From positions 3,631,126 to 3,695,125 of the forward strand of contig ML661900.1 in assembly GCA_007570785.1 (NCBI GenBank): DNA of 64,000 nucleotides, in the 5' to 3' direction. Origin of the DNA: Antilocapra americana (taxonomy: Eukaryota; Chordata; Mammalia; Artiodactyla; Antilocapridae). The position numbers were made by a program, and so were the translations under genes. Below are positions 24,859-36,461 of this stretch, piece after piece (the first letter of the stretch is position 1; each line of letters begins with the position of its first letter). A model generated the notes under the pieces. It ran no database searches, was not told the origin of the DNA, and saw only the letters and a list, made by a program, of their open reading frames with translations.

Positions 24859-25223
24859 AAGGGTCATATGTTAAGCATAATCAAGATAAAAGAAAAAAAA
24901 AAAAGACCTTAATGCTCCAAACAAAATACATAAAATAAAATTTGGAGGGAAGAATGTGCAAAAATAGAAAAAAATCCAATCTGTAATGTTGGATTGGTCC
25001 AAAGTTTTAGTTACACAAGTTGAATATGTTTGCCCATATAACATACAGCATGGTGATAACAGTTAACAATACTGTAACATATTCTTGGAATTTGCTTAGA
25101 AGATAGATCTGAAATCTTAACACATACACATACAGTAATTAAGAAGTAACAGATGATTTAATTAGCTGGACGGTAGTGATTGTATCAAAATGTATGTGTA
25201 TATCAAAATATCAAGTTGTATCA

Positions 25224-25427
25224 TTAGAAAAGACCCTGATGCTGGGAAGGACTGGGGGCAGGAGGAGAAGGGAACGACAAAGGAGGAGATGGCTGGATGG
25301 CATCATCGACTTGATGGACATGGGTCTGGGTGGACTCCAGGAGCTGGTGATGGACAGGGAGGCCTGGCGTGCTACAGTCCATGGCGTCGCAAAGAGTCGA
25401 CTGAAATGAGCAACTGAACTGAACTGA
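25224..25427 (+). mobile_element. BovB 3' end fragment
   Basis: Runs from agaaaagaccctgatgctgg to the (actga)n terminus. The frame 25176-25409 carries the C-terminal BovB peptide ([19 protein letters not shown]). Confidence 0.9.
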
Positions 25428-25906
25428 TACCTTAATATATATAATTTTGATAGTCAATGATATCTCAATAAAACCATAAGTAAGTAATAAATAAAGACAT
25501 TTCCTGGAAAATTACTGGAATAAAATATAACCAAAAAAAAGTAGAAAATTTCTTAGGCAAATTTTGTAATGTGAGAGAAGTCAACATGCACTTGGATTTA
25601 AAGGTGCAAAAAAGATGATAAAATGATATAATGATAAGATAAAGGAAGACAAGAGAGTTAAGGAAACAGGACAAAGGTAACATGATCATAGAATTAACTC
25701 AGTTAATTAAGCATGAAAACAGAATAAAGATGGTAAAATATCAAATCACTAATGGAGGAAAGGCTTGTTACAATCACAGTTACTATGAACTGTAAACATA
25801 GAAAATTTATGTATAAGTAATCACTTTTGAACATGGAGAACAAGTTGAGATGACCTAATATAAAAATATCTATATTAAGAAAGTCAAAAGAAAATATTCC
25901 ATTATA
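25428..25906. other. Intronic sequence, nothing recognised
   Basis: AT-rich intron between a BovB end and a mariner end. Confidence 0.4.
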
Positions 25907-26215
25907 TTGGGTTGGCCAAAAGGTCCATTCCGTTTTTTCCATAAGATGGCTCTAGTAGTGCTTAGTTGTCTTTAACTTCATTTGAAACAGTTTTGTTAGA
26001 TTATATTGTGACAGCTGTCATGTCCACATGTATTTGAAAAAAACAAAATTGATGAATTTTTACAGAGCCATTTTCATGTTGAAGATGGAAGAAAAAAGCA
26101 ACATTTTCAGCATATTATTATTATTTCAAGAAAGGTAAAACGGCAACTGAAACACAAGAAATGATTTGTGCAGTGTGTGGAGAAAGTGATGTGACTAAAC
26201 AAACATGAAGAAGGA
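25907..26215 (+). mobile_element. Mariner (bovine BTMAR-like), 5' fragment
   Basis: Begins with the terminal repeat ttgggttggccaaaaggtcc after a TA, then 'ggctctagtagtgcttagtt' and the start of the transposase region (aagaaaggtaaaacggcaac). No matching far end was found; the following 260 bp do not look like mariner to me. Confidence 0.75.
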
Positions 26216-26888
26216 GCCACTCTTGGATATATGTGGAACCAAATTTCCTGATCACAAGAATCATGTTTAAGGCTTACTACAAACAATAAAGCTCCTCAGA
26301 GGTCACTCTAACATTACTGAAAAAAACCTGCAAAGCTTGGAAATCTCTCTTCTTAACAACTCAGATGACTGTTATAATCAGGCAAGACTGAGAAATATTG
26401 GCATGTAAAAAAACCAAAGTTTGGAGGAGGTTTTGTTTCATAGATTAAAATGTCTGGGGATGAAAATAACTGGTAATGTTTCAGACAACCTGTTAAGATA
26501 TTTATGTAATTACACTAAGAACAACTCATTCATAAAATAGTTAAATGAATGAGAACAAGAAAAAACTAGATTGTCTATATCTATTTTCTTTGTATATGTA
26601 ACACATTTCAAAATAGGATTTCAGAGATTATCAAAGAGAAAGCAATGAAAATTAAGAGAACCAATAGGGCAGATATTGGTAGTAGGGTTTTAAAGAAGTA
26701 CTTCATATTAGCAAAAATTTTAGTATACACTCATCTCAGTTAACTGGGATTATTAAGAATTTTTTAAACTGCAAATGGCAGCTGATATCTTTATGTAAAC
26801 ACAACCAGCAGTTGATCATTTATCTTGATGGAAATTACTTAAAACTATAGCTTGGGTTATTATGTTTACAGGAGTCACTTTGGTTTGC

Positions 26889-27040
26889 TGCATGCTAAGT
26901 CACTTCAGTCATGTCTGACTCTTAGCAACTCTATGGACTGCAGCCTATCAGGCTACTCTGTCCATAGGATTCTCCAGGCAAGAAAACTAGAGTGGGTTGC
27001 CATGCCCTCCTCCAGGGGATCTTCCCGACCTCTGGCTTAA
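26889..27040 (-). mobile_element. Bov-tA SINE, truncated
   Basis: The plus strand reads from gctaagtcacttcagtcatg to ggggatcttcccgacctctgg, the reverse of Bov-tA without its tRNA head. Confidence 0.88.
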
Positions 27041-27144
27041 TGAGATGATAATGAAAATAAACATATTAAATAATTAGGCAAATCAAAATTCATACAATCA
27101 TATAAAAAAAAGACCACAAAATGAGAATATTAAACCAATAATAA

Positions 27145-27262
27145 GAACAGTGGTAAAAGCACAGGCTTTGGAACCACAAACACCAGGATTTTAATTCTGG
27201 ATGTGACCATCAACAATCTGCTTTCAGACTGCTCCTCTAAAATATAAAAATAATACATAGTT
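27145..27262 (+). repeat. MIR SINE
   Basis: 'aaaagcacaggctttggaac', then 'caccaggattttaattctgg' and 'atgtgaccatcaacaatctg', the MIR 5' half and core. Confidence 0.65.
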
Positions 27263-27299
27263 GAGAATTTCCACTTCCAGCTATAATGGAGTAAGAGGG

Positions 27300-28570
27300 T
27301 CCAGATGTACCTTCCCACCTTAAACAACTAAAAAATTAGATGAAAATATATAAATTACATGAATAATGTAATACACCAAATAGCAAAAGAACAAAGGAGA
27401 AATCCACATTATTCTTGCAACAGATGCAAGAAAGTGCTTGACAAATACAGTATTCTTCATGATGAAAGTACTCAACAAACTAGGAAAATCAAAACCCCTC
27501 ACAAATACTGATCCAACAATTCTTAAAATTTTAGCAAACCAAGGTCTCCAAATATAAAAATGTTTTTATATCATAACCATGTGAGGTTTATCCTAGTACT
27601 ACACATTTTGGTATTCGAAAATCAAGTACTGAAATTCACCATTTTAAGATCTTATAAAAACATAACATTATCTCAATAAATGCAGAAAAAGCAAGCAACC
27701 AAATTCAAACTCCATGGTAAAAAAATTTAGTAACTAGGAATAGAAAGGAAGTTCCTCAATCTAATTAAAAATGTCTCTGAAAGATCCACAGCTAATATTA
27801 TACTTAATGGTGAAAGACTGAATACTTTCTTCCTAAAACTGGGAACATGGCAGTGTCAGCTGTCATCACAACTAGTCAATATTGTCCTAAAATAGCAAAC
27901 ATTTTTTAGAAGAAAATACAACGTAAGGATTTATACTTCCTGATTGCATGACTTATCAAGGTAAAGTAATAAAGTGTTATTGGCCCAAAAATAGGCATAA
28001 AGATAAATGTAACAGAACAGAAAATCAGAAACAAACCCACACATATATGGCCAACTGCTTTTCAACAAGTGTCTAAGGCAATTAATTATATAAAAGATGG
28101 CCTCTTTGACAATGATAATGGAACATTAGATATCCATATTAAAAAAAATGAACCTCAACCTTACTTTACATCATATACAAAATTTAACTCAAAATGGAAC
28201 AGACTTCATCATGAAACTTAAAACGTCTAGAAAAAACTTCAGGGAAAATCTTAGTGATCTTAAATTTACGTAATGATTTTTTTAAAAGGGCATAAAAAAC
28301 ATAAAGCAAAGAAAAAAAAAAGTCAATATATTGGATCTTTGCAATTTTCAAAGCTTCAAAAGACACGTTTAAGAAAATGAAAAGGTCATCCTTAGACAGA
28401 GAAAACATTTGCAACACATAGATGTTAATATCTAAAATATACAAAATCTTTTAAGAAATCCTGCTATTTGCTACAACATGGATATACATGGAGGGTACTA
28501 TACTGAAGTAAAATAAGCCAGATAGAGAAAGAAAAATACTGTATTATATCACTTATATTTGGAATAAAAA
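27300..28570 (+). repeat. Old L1, ORF2 region
   Basis: L1 ORF2-like words such as 'aacattatctcaataaatgc', 'taatattatacttaatggtg' and 'ctttgacaatgataatggaa' in order on the plus strand, with many stops. Confidence 0.65.
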
Positions 28571-28589
28571 AAAGTAAAACTCATCAAAA

Positions 28590-28840
28590 CATATTTTTCT
28601 TTCTGTAGCTGATTTCTAGTTTGCTAACCACTGTGGTTAGCAAAAATGCTTGATATAATTTCTATCCTCTTATATTTTTTATGACTTGTTTTATTGTCTA
28701 GTATGTGATCTATCCTGGAGAATATTCCATGTACACTTGAAGAGAATGTGTATTCTGCTGTTTTTGAATATGATGTCCTGTACATATCTATGTCCTGTCC
28801 AACTGGTCTATAAGATCAAAAAACATCATCATGTTACTGA
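28590..28840 (-). repeat. L1 ORF2 fragment, reversed
   Basis: 'tgtgatctatcctggagaat' and 'gaatgtgtattctgctgttt' are the reverse of L1 ORF2. It lies head to head with the plus-strand L1 3' piece that follows. Confidence 0.6.
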
Positions 28841-28864
28841 TTTTCGATTTAGATATGGAACAAA

Positions 28865-29345
28865 TTGAAAGGCTCATTAACAGATAAATGAATAAAGAAG
28901 ATGTGGGGGTATCATGGAATATTACTCAACCATAAAAAGAATGAAATTCTGTCATTTACAGTAACATGGATGAACCTAAAGAATATTATGTTCAGTGAAG
29001 TCAGGCAAAGAAAGACAAATACTGTATGATGTCACTTATATGTGGTATCTAAAAAAATAATACAAATGAATATATATGCAAAACAGAAACAGATACAGAA
29101 AACAAACTAGTGGTAACCAAAGAGAAGGGGAGGGGGAGGGGCAAATTGGGGGTACAGAATTAAAACATACAAATGACCATGTATAAAATAGATAGGCAAA
29201 AATTATATATTGCTATTATAGGGAATCACAGTCATTACCATGCAATAACTAACAATGAAATATAATCTGTAAAAACATACACTATATTGCATACACGGAA
29301 CTAATATTCTAAATCAACTATACTTCAATTTTTTAAAAAATTCAA
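28865..29345 (+). repeat. L1 3' UTR
   Basis: Contains 'tggaatattactcaaccata', 'atactgtatgatgtcactta' and 'aactatacttcaattttttaa', the usual L1 3' end. Confidence 0.75.
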
Positions 29346-29689
29346 AGAAAGAAAGAGTAGAAAAGTATTTGCCAGGGGCTGGAAGGAGACAGACAGAAAT
29401 CGGAAAAGATTGGTAAAAGGATATAAACTTTCAGTTATAAAATGAATAAGACCTGAGCATCTAATGTATAATATGGTAACTACAGTTGATAACACTGTAT
29501 TGTATAATTAAAATATGATACAGGAAAACTTAAATGTTCACATACACACACAAAAGATAGATATGTGAGGTGATGAATATGTTAATTAACACAATGAGGG
29601 GAATCCTCTCACAATGTATATGTATATCAAATCATCATTTAAGTATCTATTTCATTTGTTAATTATACCTCAAAAAAGCTAAAAAAAAA

Positions 29690-30513
29690 TCTGTTTGAAT
29701 AACAATAAAACAATCTAACTTTCAAAAATCAACAGATATCTGAATAAACACTGCACCAAGTAAGAGCTTCAGATAGAAAAACATACACAAATAAAAAGAT
29801 GTTCAAAAAGCAAATTAAAACCACATGAGAACTATATATACAGACTAATATGAAATGGTTATCATTACAATGTGTAACCATGTCAAGTATTGGTGAGAAT
29901 GTGGCTAACTAGAACACTCATGTACTACTGGTAAAAGTGTATAAACTGTTTCTTTAAAAGTTAAACTTCTTATAAGATTCTGTCAATCCACTCTTGGGTA
30001 TTCATCAGAAAAATAAAAGCACACGTCTGCACAAAGGCTTGTACATGAATTTACACAGCAGCTATCTATAATAGCCAAAAACTGTAATGAAAACAAATAT
30101 CCATCATCAAGTGATTGGATTAACAAGCTATGGTATTTCTACACAATGATATACTTCTCAGCAATGCAACGGATATGATATACACAACAACATGGACAAA
30201 ATTCAAACTAACTATGCTGAGTGAAAGATGCCAGAGGAAAGAGTACCTACTCTATGATTCCATTCATATAAAATTCTGGAAAATGCTAACAACCGTAGTG
30301 ACAAAAAGCAGATTAGCAATTGCATGGTAAGAGAGCTGGAGGAAGGAATGAATTACAAAGAGGAATGAAGAAACTTTTGAGGGTGATGGAACTGTTTATT
30401 ATTTTCATTGTACTGATGGTTTCAGGAATACATATGTCAAAACTCATCAAACTGATGCTTCACATATGTGTTATTTATTGTCTGTAAATGATACTTCAAT
30501 AAAGCTATAAAAA
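29690..30513 (+). repeat. Old L1 3' region
   Basis: 'gatgttcaaaaagcaaatta', 'tggtgagaatgtggctaact', 'cagcagctatctataatagc' and 'tgatacttcaataaagctat' follow L1 order. It ends about 180 nt from exon I. Confidence 0.7.
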
Positions 30514-30695
30514 TAATATATATCTCATAGGATTATTTTAAGAATAAAAGATTGTACATAATAAGTTTCAAATGAGCCTGTAAAAATGCTGTTATTCTGG
30601 TAACAAATAAACACTTGATAAATATTAATTTTTCATGTAATAATTGAAAAAGTACTTGAGTAACTAACTCAATGTTCAAAACACCTAAGACATAC

Positions 30696-30836
30696 CTTAG
30701 CTTCTTCTTCTTGCGCTTTTTTAACAATTGCTTGTAATTGCACCTCTCGTTTGAATTCAGCATGAAGTAATTTCTCTTCCATCATCCTACGTCGTTGGTC
30801 TAATAACCCTTCCTTCCACTTCCGGACTTCTTTCTC
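30696..30836 (-). CDS. SCAPER: SCAPER exon I, coiled coil
   Basis: The 141-nt exon (47 codons, phase 0 to 0) lies between acceptor cgtatag and donor GCTAAG|gtatgt. It encodes residues 412-458, EKEVRKWKEGLLDQRRRMM onwards, ending VKKAQEEEAK, all charged helix. Introns on both sides exceed 4 kb. Confidence 0.95.
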
Positions 30837-30964
30837 CTATACGCAATGAATTATCACATTATTAACTTCAGGATACACAGTCATTTGACAAGAAGTGCAA
30901 ACAGGTAAACAGCTTAGGAATTACAAAGTGAAGAACCAGGAAAGATCTAAAGATCATGACTAAT

Positions 30965-31140
30965 TATTAAGAACACAGACTATCAAGACTGACAGTTCAT
31001 AATCTACCAGTCACTTGCTAGATATGTAAACTGCCCAACTTTTTTAGCCTACATTTCAGTTTCCTCATCTATAAAGAGAACAGTAGTAGTCTAACTCAGG
31101 TTTTAAAGACTGAATCAGTCAATATATGCAAAACTTTTAG
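30965..31140 (+). repeat. MIR SINE
   Basis: 'gtcacttgctagatatgtaa' and 'cagtttcctcatctataaag' match the MIR core. Confidence 0.6.
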
Positions 31141-31228
31141 AAAAGTACATCAGACATTGCTCAAGAGAAATATTTGCTGATATTATATTGCACTATGAGC
31201 ACACTTAAAAATAGTATTTCTTATCCTA

Positions 31229-31685
31229 GAAAGCTATGGCACATATACACAATGGAATATTACTCAGCATTAAAAAAAAATTCATTTGAAGCAATTCTAC
31301 TCAGATGGACAAAACTGGAGCCCATTATCCAGAGTGAAGTAAGCCAGAAGCAAAAACAACAATACAGTATATTAACACATATATATGGAATTTAGAAAGA
31401 AGGTAACGAGAACCCAACATGCGAGACAGCAAAAGGAACGCAGATGTATAGAATAGACTCGTGGACTTTGGGGATGAGGGTAAGGGTGGGATGATATGGG
31501 AGAAGGACATTGAAACAAGTTAATTATCATATGTCTAATCAATCGCCAGCCCAGGATTGATGCTCGGGGCTGGTGCAGCGAGATTTCCCGGGGGGGAGGG
31601 AGGAGGGAGGGGAGTTCTGGAGGGGAAGCATATGTAAACCCATGGTGATATCATGACATTGTATGGCAAAAACAATAAAATAAAA
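31229..31685 (+). mobile_element. Young L1 3' end with a 22-bp target duplication
   Basis: ORF2 C-terminus (KLWHIYTMEYYSALKK) plus 3' UTR and A-rich tail. An exact 22-bp direct repeat (31207-31228 and 31686-31707, starting aaaaatagtatttc) brackets it. The 3' UTR is nearly identical to the copy at 40863, which points to a recent subfamily. Antisense to SCAPER. Confidence 0.93.
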
Positions 31686-31707
31686 AAAAATAGTATTTCT
31701 TATCCTA

Positions 31708-32064
31708 ATAAACATTGTTTCTATAACTCAAATTCAAGACAAATGAGTACTTTTACCCTAGAAATTGAAAAATGGTGAGAAGTTTGAAAAGTCACAATTA
31801 TCTGCGTAATAACATCCTCTGAAGGAACACACAGAGTTTTGTTTATAGAAGAATAAAGAAAATTATGATAGCTACATTTAATTCCTTAAAACAATATCAA
31901 ATAGGAGAAGTAAAAAACTTGTCCTGTGCTTCAACATATTAGAACCAGCACCAAAAAGAATAAAGAAAATCAATGCTGACTTAACATGAATGGGAAGAAA
32001 ACTAACATTTAAGTTGAATTTTAGCTACATAATAATGGGTTTAACCACCTTAAAAAGTATGATA
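31708..32064. other. Intronic sequence, nothing recognised
   Basis: AT-rich intron between exons H and I. Confidence 0.4.
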
Positions 32065-32280
32065 CAGAAAGAGCACTGAAATAGGAAGTAAAACAGGTCC
32101 TTAAAGCCCCAGCTCTGCAAATGATTGGTCATGGGACACTGGAGACAGCCCTTAGTCTCTCCTAGATTCAATTCTCAAATCTATAAACTGGGGTTCAGGA
32201 TCTGTTCAACTCTGTGTGCCTCACAGAAGTACTGTTGTGATCATATGAGACCACACATGTGAGGACAGTAATAAAACAAT
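32065..32280 (+). repeat. MIR SINE
   Basis: 'ccccagctctgcaaatgatt', 'aatctataaactggggttca' and 'gttgtgatcatatgagacca' fit MIR; diverged. Confidence 0.6.
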
Positions 32281-32862
32281 AACCACTGTACAAATGGAAG
32301 GTAAGATTTATCATTTGAATTAACTGAACTGATACTGACATTGATGGGAAAATTAAACCAGAGAACTTCTAATGTCTTATACAATTTCAGGAACTTATTA
32401 CTGTGTCTGCATGAATTATCTGGAGATTATATTATATAGTGAGAAAATAAACTATATAGTTTTATTTGTATTAAAAACACAGTAAGAAGGGAAAGTATAA
32501 TTGTGTTAGAACACTTTTCTGAAGCTTAAAATGAAAAAATATATTAACTTGTAGAAGCCCATTACAAGGAGACTGTTTTTCACACTTGATTTATCCAAAC
32601 TAAACGATTAAAATGAAAATAATTAAATTCCTGAGATTCGGGTCAAGAGAAAAATTACAGATTTTCTTCCTTTCCCATCAACTTTTCTACTGCGTTAAGG
32701 AGAATCTTATGTTACCTCATTTTTACACCCAAACTATTTGATCTAATTATATCTCACAATTTTAAAACACACAAAAGGAATGAAAATACTTTTAACCTAT
32801 GTATGTTAGTCCTCCTTTCTAGGACGAAAAGGTAAACAAAAGAGTTTACCTATACTACAGGG

Positions 32863-33066
32863 GAGGGCTTCCCTCATAGCTCAGTCGGTAAAGAATCTGC
32901 CTGTAATGCAGGAGATTCGGGTTCCATTCCTGGATTGGGAGGATCTCCTGGAGAAGGAAATGGCAACCCACTCCAGTGTTCTTGCCTAGAGAATCTCATG
33001 GACAGAGGAGCCTGGCGGGCTACAGTCCATGGGGTCACAAGAGTCGGGCATGACTGAATGGCTAAC
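32863..33066 (+). mobile_element. Bov-tA SINE, full length
   Basis: Begins agggcttccctcatagctca and ends ggcatgactgaatggctaac. An 11-bp duplication (atactacaggg at 32852-32862 and 33067-33077) brackets it. Confidence 0.93.
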
Positions 33067-33099
33067 ATACTACAGGGCCACATGGCTTCTGTTGTGCTG

Positions 33100-34196
33100 T
33101 GTCAAGTGTCTGCAGTACACAGACTCCAAGGTGGCTCCAAATGATCCCGGTCACCTGGTATTCAGACCTTTGCATTTTTCCCTCCTACATCAATCAGGAC
33201 TGTGACCAACCTGTTGTTGTTCAGTCACTAAATCATGTTTGATTCTTTGTAACCCATGCACTGGAGCATGCCAGACACCTCTGCCCTCCACTATCTCCCA
33301 AAGTCTGCTCAAATTCATGCCTACTGAATTAGTAATACTATCTAACCATCTCAGCCTCTGCTACCCTCTTCTTTTGCTTTCAATCTTTCCCAACATCTGG
33401 GTCTTTTCCAGTAAGTTGGCTCTTTGCATCAGGTGGCCAAAGTACTGGAGCTTCAGCTTCAGCATCAGTTCTTCCAATGAATATTCAGGACTGAGATCCT
33501 TTAGGATGGACTGGTTGGATCTCCTTGCTGTCCAAGCTACTCACAAAAGCCTTATCCAGCACCATAATTAGAAAGCATCGATTCTTGGTGCTCAGCCTTG
33601 TTTATGGTCCAACTCTCACATCCATACACAACCACTGGAAAAAGTCATAGCTTTGACTATATGAAACTCTGTCAGCAAAGTGATGTCTCTACTTTTTAAA
33701 AATACACTGTCAAGGTGTGTCATAACTTTCCTTCTAAGGAGCACTATAATTCAGCAAAAGTGATAGTACATCACTTCTAAGATTAGGTTATAAAAAGAAT
33801 GCAGCTTCCATTTTGGCAGCTCACTTATTTATTCTCTCTTTTTCTCTCTCAGATTATTCTGTGGTAATGGTAGCAGCCATGTCATGAGAACACTGGGCTG
33901 TGGAAAGACTCACATGGCAAGAAATGGAGGTCCACAACCAACCACTAAAGAGGACTCCAGGCCTGCCAACAGCCACGTGAGGGAATCTGAAAGTGGATCT
34001 TTCTGCTCCAAATGGCTGCTGCCTGAGCCAACACACTGACTGCGACCTCATGAGAGACTCTGAACAAACAAACAAAATCACAACATAAGCCACTTCCAGT
34101 TTCCACGCCCAAGAAATGGCGAGCTAATAAACGTGTGTTGTTTTAAACTGCTGAGTCTTGAGGTCTTTTGTTACACAGCCCATGTAACTAACACAG
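33100..34196 (+). mobile_element. MLT1-type LTR split by a BovB insertion
   Basis: The 5' part (33100-33210: 'ccaaggtggctccaaatgat', 'cacctggtattcagaccttt') and the 3' part (33746-34196: 'agattaggttataaaaagaa', 'caacagccacgtgagggaat', 'gttttaaactgctgagtctt') are in consecutive order in an MLT1 (ERVL-MaLR) LTR. It is an old solo LTR with no coding part. Confidence 0.75.
33211..33745 (-). mobile_element. BovB 3' end inserted in the MLT1 LTR
   Basis: The plus strand starts ctgttgttgttcagtcacta and shows the BovB C-terminal peptide in reverse ('aagtactggagcttcagctt', 'ggatggactggttggatctc'). The frame 33239-33571 is its antisense shadow. Confidence 0.88.
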
Positions 34197-34239
34197 TACT
34201 CACATCTGCCATGTGTAATTAACAATAAGAATGACCATA

Positions 34240-34470
34240 TATATACTGAACAACAGTCACTCAAGTACCATGCTACAGTTTTACATACTTGCTACATTCA
34301 TCTACATAGCTGGTTAACAGTTATAAATGTCATTTTATGGATAAAGAAATTAAAAGGCAATATCTTTAAGTAATTTGCCAAGGGCACCCACCACATGCTA
34401 CCATGTGGTTACAACCAGGATTTCATCAGACTGGCTATCTCTAGAGTCCATGTTCTTTCCACTACACCAC
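34240..34470 (+). repeat. MIR SINE
   Basis: 'gtaatttgccaagggcaccc', then 'caggatttcatcagactggc' and 'ctttccactacaccacactg' match MIR. Confidence 0.65.
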
Positions 34471-34505
34471 ACTGACCAAAAGTTACACGCTCTAAATACT
34501 CCAAC

Positions 34506-34552
34506 ACTGCAGGCAGATTCTTTGCTGTCTGAGACAAAAGGGAAGCCCCATA
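34506..34552 (-). mobile_element. Bov-tA fragment
   Basis: 'ctgcaggcagattctttgct' followed by 'aaaagggaagcccca', the reversed tRNA-like end only. Confidence 0.65.
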
Positions 34553-34919
34553 AATCAAATTAGTGCCCTGCTTATTCAAATTTCACCATCTCAGGTTCAA
34601 AATTATCCTACCAATTCATCGAACACTCTGAATAAGACTGACCAAAGAAACCACCAAAGAAAATGGCAAAAGACAAAGTGTAGCTTTAATAATCCATGCA
34701 AACTGCAAAACATCAATTTACTACCTTTTTTAGGAGTGACAAATTGTGATTTCTTTTTTTAGAAAGGTACAGGTAATTTTCAGTAGATAGAAACGCTTTT
34801 ATTTTCTACTGAATGTATTTTTACTGTTCTTTTAGCTTCTCTGAAACCAGAAAAAGTCAATATGAAAATAAACCTAGCATTTTAAGGCAATCATGATTCT
34901 CTAAAAATTAAAAACTCAC

Positions 34920-35031
34920 CCTTTCTAACAATTTCTGAAGTTTTAATGTTTTCTGTTCACGTAACTTTTCCCTTAGCTGCTGTGCTTTCATTTGTTTTTC
35001 TTCATGTTTCTTCTTAGATTCCGCAATTGTT
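34920..35031 (-). CDS. SCAPER: SCAPER exon H, start of the coiled coil
   Basis: The 112-nt exon lies between acceptor attaatag and donor GAAAGG|gtgagt. It encodes residues 374-411 (TIAESKKKHEEKQMKAQQL onwards), rich in Lys/Glu/Gln with Leu at heptad-like spacing. The charged coiled coil begins here and runs through exon L into the first half of exon M. Confidence 0.95.
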
Positions 35032-35301
35032 CTATTAATACAAACAAATGGACAAGAGACACAAATGTTTACATGATAAAGCCAAAAATATCTTTAGTGT
35101 TCAAAGTTCTTAAAATAAACAATATACAAAACTAATTTGGCCTAACATTTCAGGAAAACACTGTCACTTTTCAAAAGATCTGAAACTGTCCTGAATAATG
35201 TACCTTAAAATAGTATCAGTATGTAACGACTCCATTTAATAATTAAGAATGGCTAGCTCCCTTCCTGTGAAACATTTCAAATTAATTTTCAAAGGCCAGA
35301 C

Positions 35302-35419
35302 CTTTTACGAGATGGTGAGGAAAGTTTTTCATGCATATGAATTCCATGTCCTGGAGGCCTAGCAGGTTCTTCCTCTACAATATCCCCCCAGGATGTATTT
35401 TGGCGCCAAGATTCACGCG
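35302..35419 (-). CDS. SCAPER: SCAPER exon G, SWGDIV motif and basic region
   Basis: The 118-nt exon lies between acceptor gaaaatag and donor AAAAG|gtctgg, starting and ending with two bases of split codons. It encodes residues 335-374: ARESWRQNTSWGDIVEEEP, then a Pro/His-rich piece and LSSPSRKR. The donor (gtctgg) matches the consensus poorly at +3 to +6, so inclusion may depend on enhancers. The introns on both sides are only 270 and 189 nt, making this the densest exon cluster of the window. Confidence 0.94.
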
Positions 35420-35608
35420 CTATTTTCAGAAAAAAGAAAGCCATGGTTACTTTTTAACCACATAATTCTATAAAACCAACTTTTGAGAACTGACATTTAA
35501 AAGGCCTCCTACTCGAAATTATTCATTTTATATAAAAACCACATGTATCAACATACTCCATTTTGTACCGCTCTACCTATACATACAACACACACACACA
35601 TAAATTAC

Positions 35609-35678
35609 CTTCATAATCTGCAAGGACATCATTCCAGTTCATACCACAGAAAGATACACTGCCACTGCCCATGCTGGC
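35609..35678 (-). CDS. SCAPER: SCAPER exon F, small exon with a W-N-D-V motif
   Basis: The 70-nt exon lies between acceptor acattttag and donor GAAG|gtaatt. It encodes residues 312-335, ASMGSGSVSFCGMNWNDVL then ADYE, and ends one base into an Ala codon completed by exon G. W326-N-D-V-L resembles the SWADKV and SWGDIV motifs in exons B and G. Confidence 0.94.
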
Positions 35679-36290
35679 CTAAAATGTAATAAGAAAAATT
35701 GAAAAATAGTTGAACCAATTACAAATTAATAAAAGGAACTATATATGAAAATTTCCTATCTATTGCTCATATATTTCATTTAGCAAACAGTCCAACAGCA
35801 ACATTAACAGCAGACATGAATGAAGTAATTTTAAAAGAAAAGTACTGGCCTTAAACTATTACTACATAAAACTGTGAAATATTCAGAGTATACATCAGAA
35901 AAGCTCAGAAGTATTTGTTGGGCATTAAAATTTAATAGAAAAACACTTGAAAGATTCACAGTTACTTTCATTCTTTAAGAAATCCCTTTCATCAACATAT
36001 GTATCATGAGCACTTAGTGACAGCAAGACAATGTATCATTTGTTTTTTATCAGTAGACTAGAAAAATATATCTTAGATTTTTCCTCAATCTGTACACTTA
36101 TAATCTGAGAAATGTTATGTATTTACTTACTCTGAGATTCAATTTCTTCATTTGTAAAATGAGAAACCAACTTCCAGCTTGTCAATTGCATCATATATAA
36201 AAAACACTTGGTAAAGTGCTTTAAAAAAAGACTTCCTATTGTTTATTGTATGTCTCAATCACCCAGAGAATAAAAATGCTAAAAGCTCAC

Positions 36291-36461
36291 AGAAAAATCA
36301 CTGTCGTTGTCAGTTTCAATGTTGATATCGTTGTTTTCTTCAGCTTCAATTTCTCTAGTTAACTGTTCCTCTTCAGCAATAGCACTGGCAATGGCTTCTT
36401 CATTGGCCTTTTCTAGACGATCTGCTAGCTCTTCTTTTTTAGCAAGAACTTCTGCCATAGA
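36291..36461 (-). CDS. SCAPER: SCAPER exon E, acidic helical segment
   Basis: The 171-nt exon (57 codons, phase 0 to 0) lies between acceptor ctttatag and donor TTTTCT|gtgagc. It encodes residues 255-311, beginning SMAEVLAKKEELADRL with a run of Glu/Ala/Lys likely to be helical, then an acidic tail (EAEENNDINIETDNDSDFS). Its symmetric phase means skipping would keep the frame. Confidence 0.95.

Noticed and set aside
26216..26480. Continuation of the BTMAR-like mariner
   Set aside because: After about 26215 I could not match the sequence to mariner and found no far terminal repeat, so it was left out.
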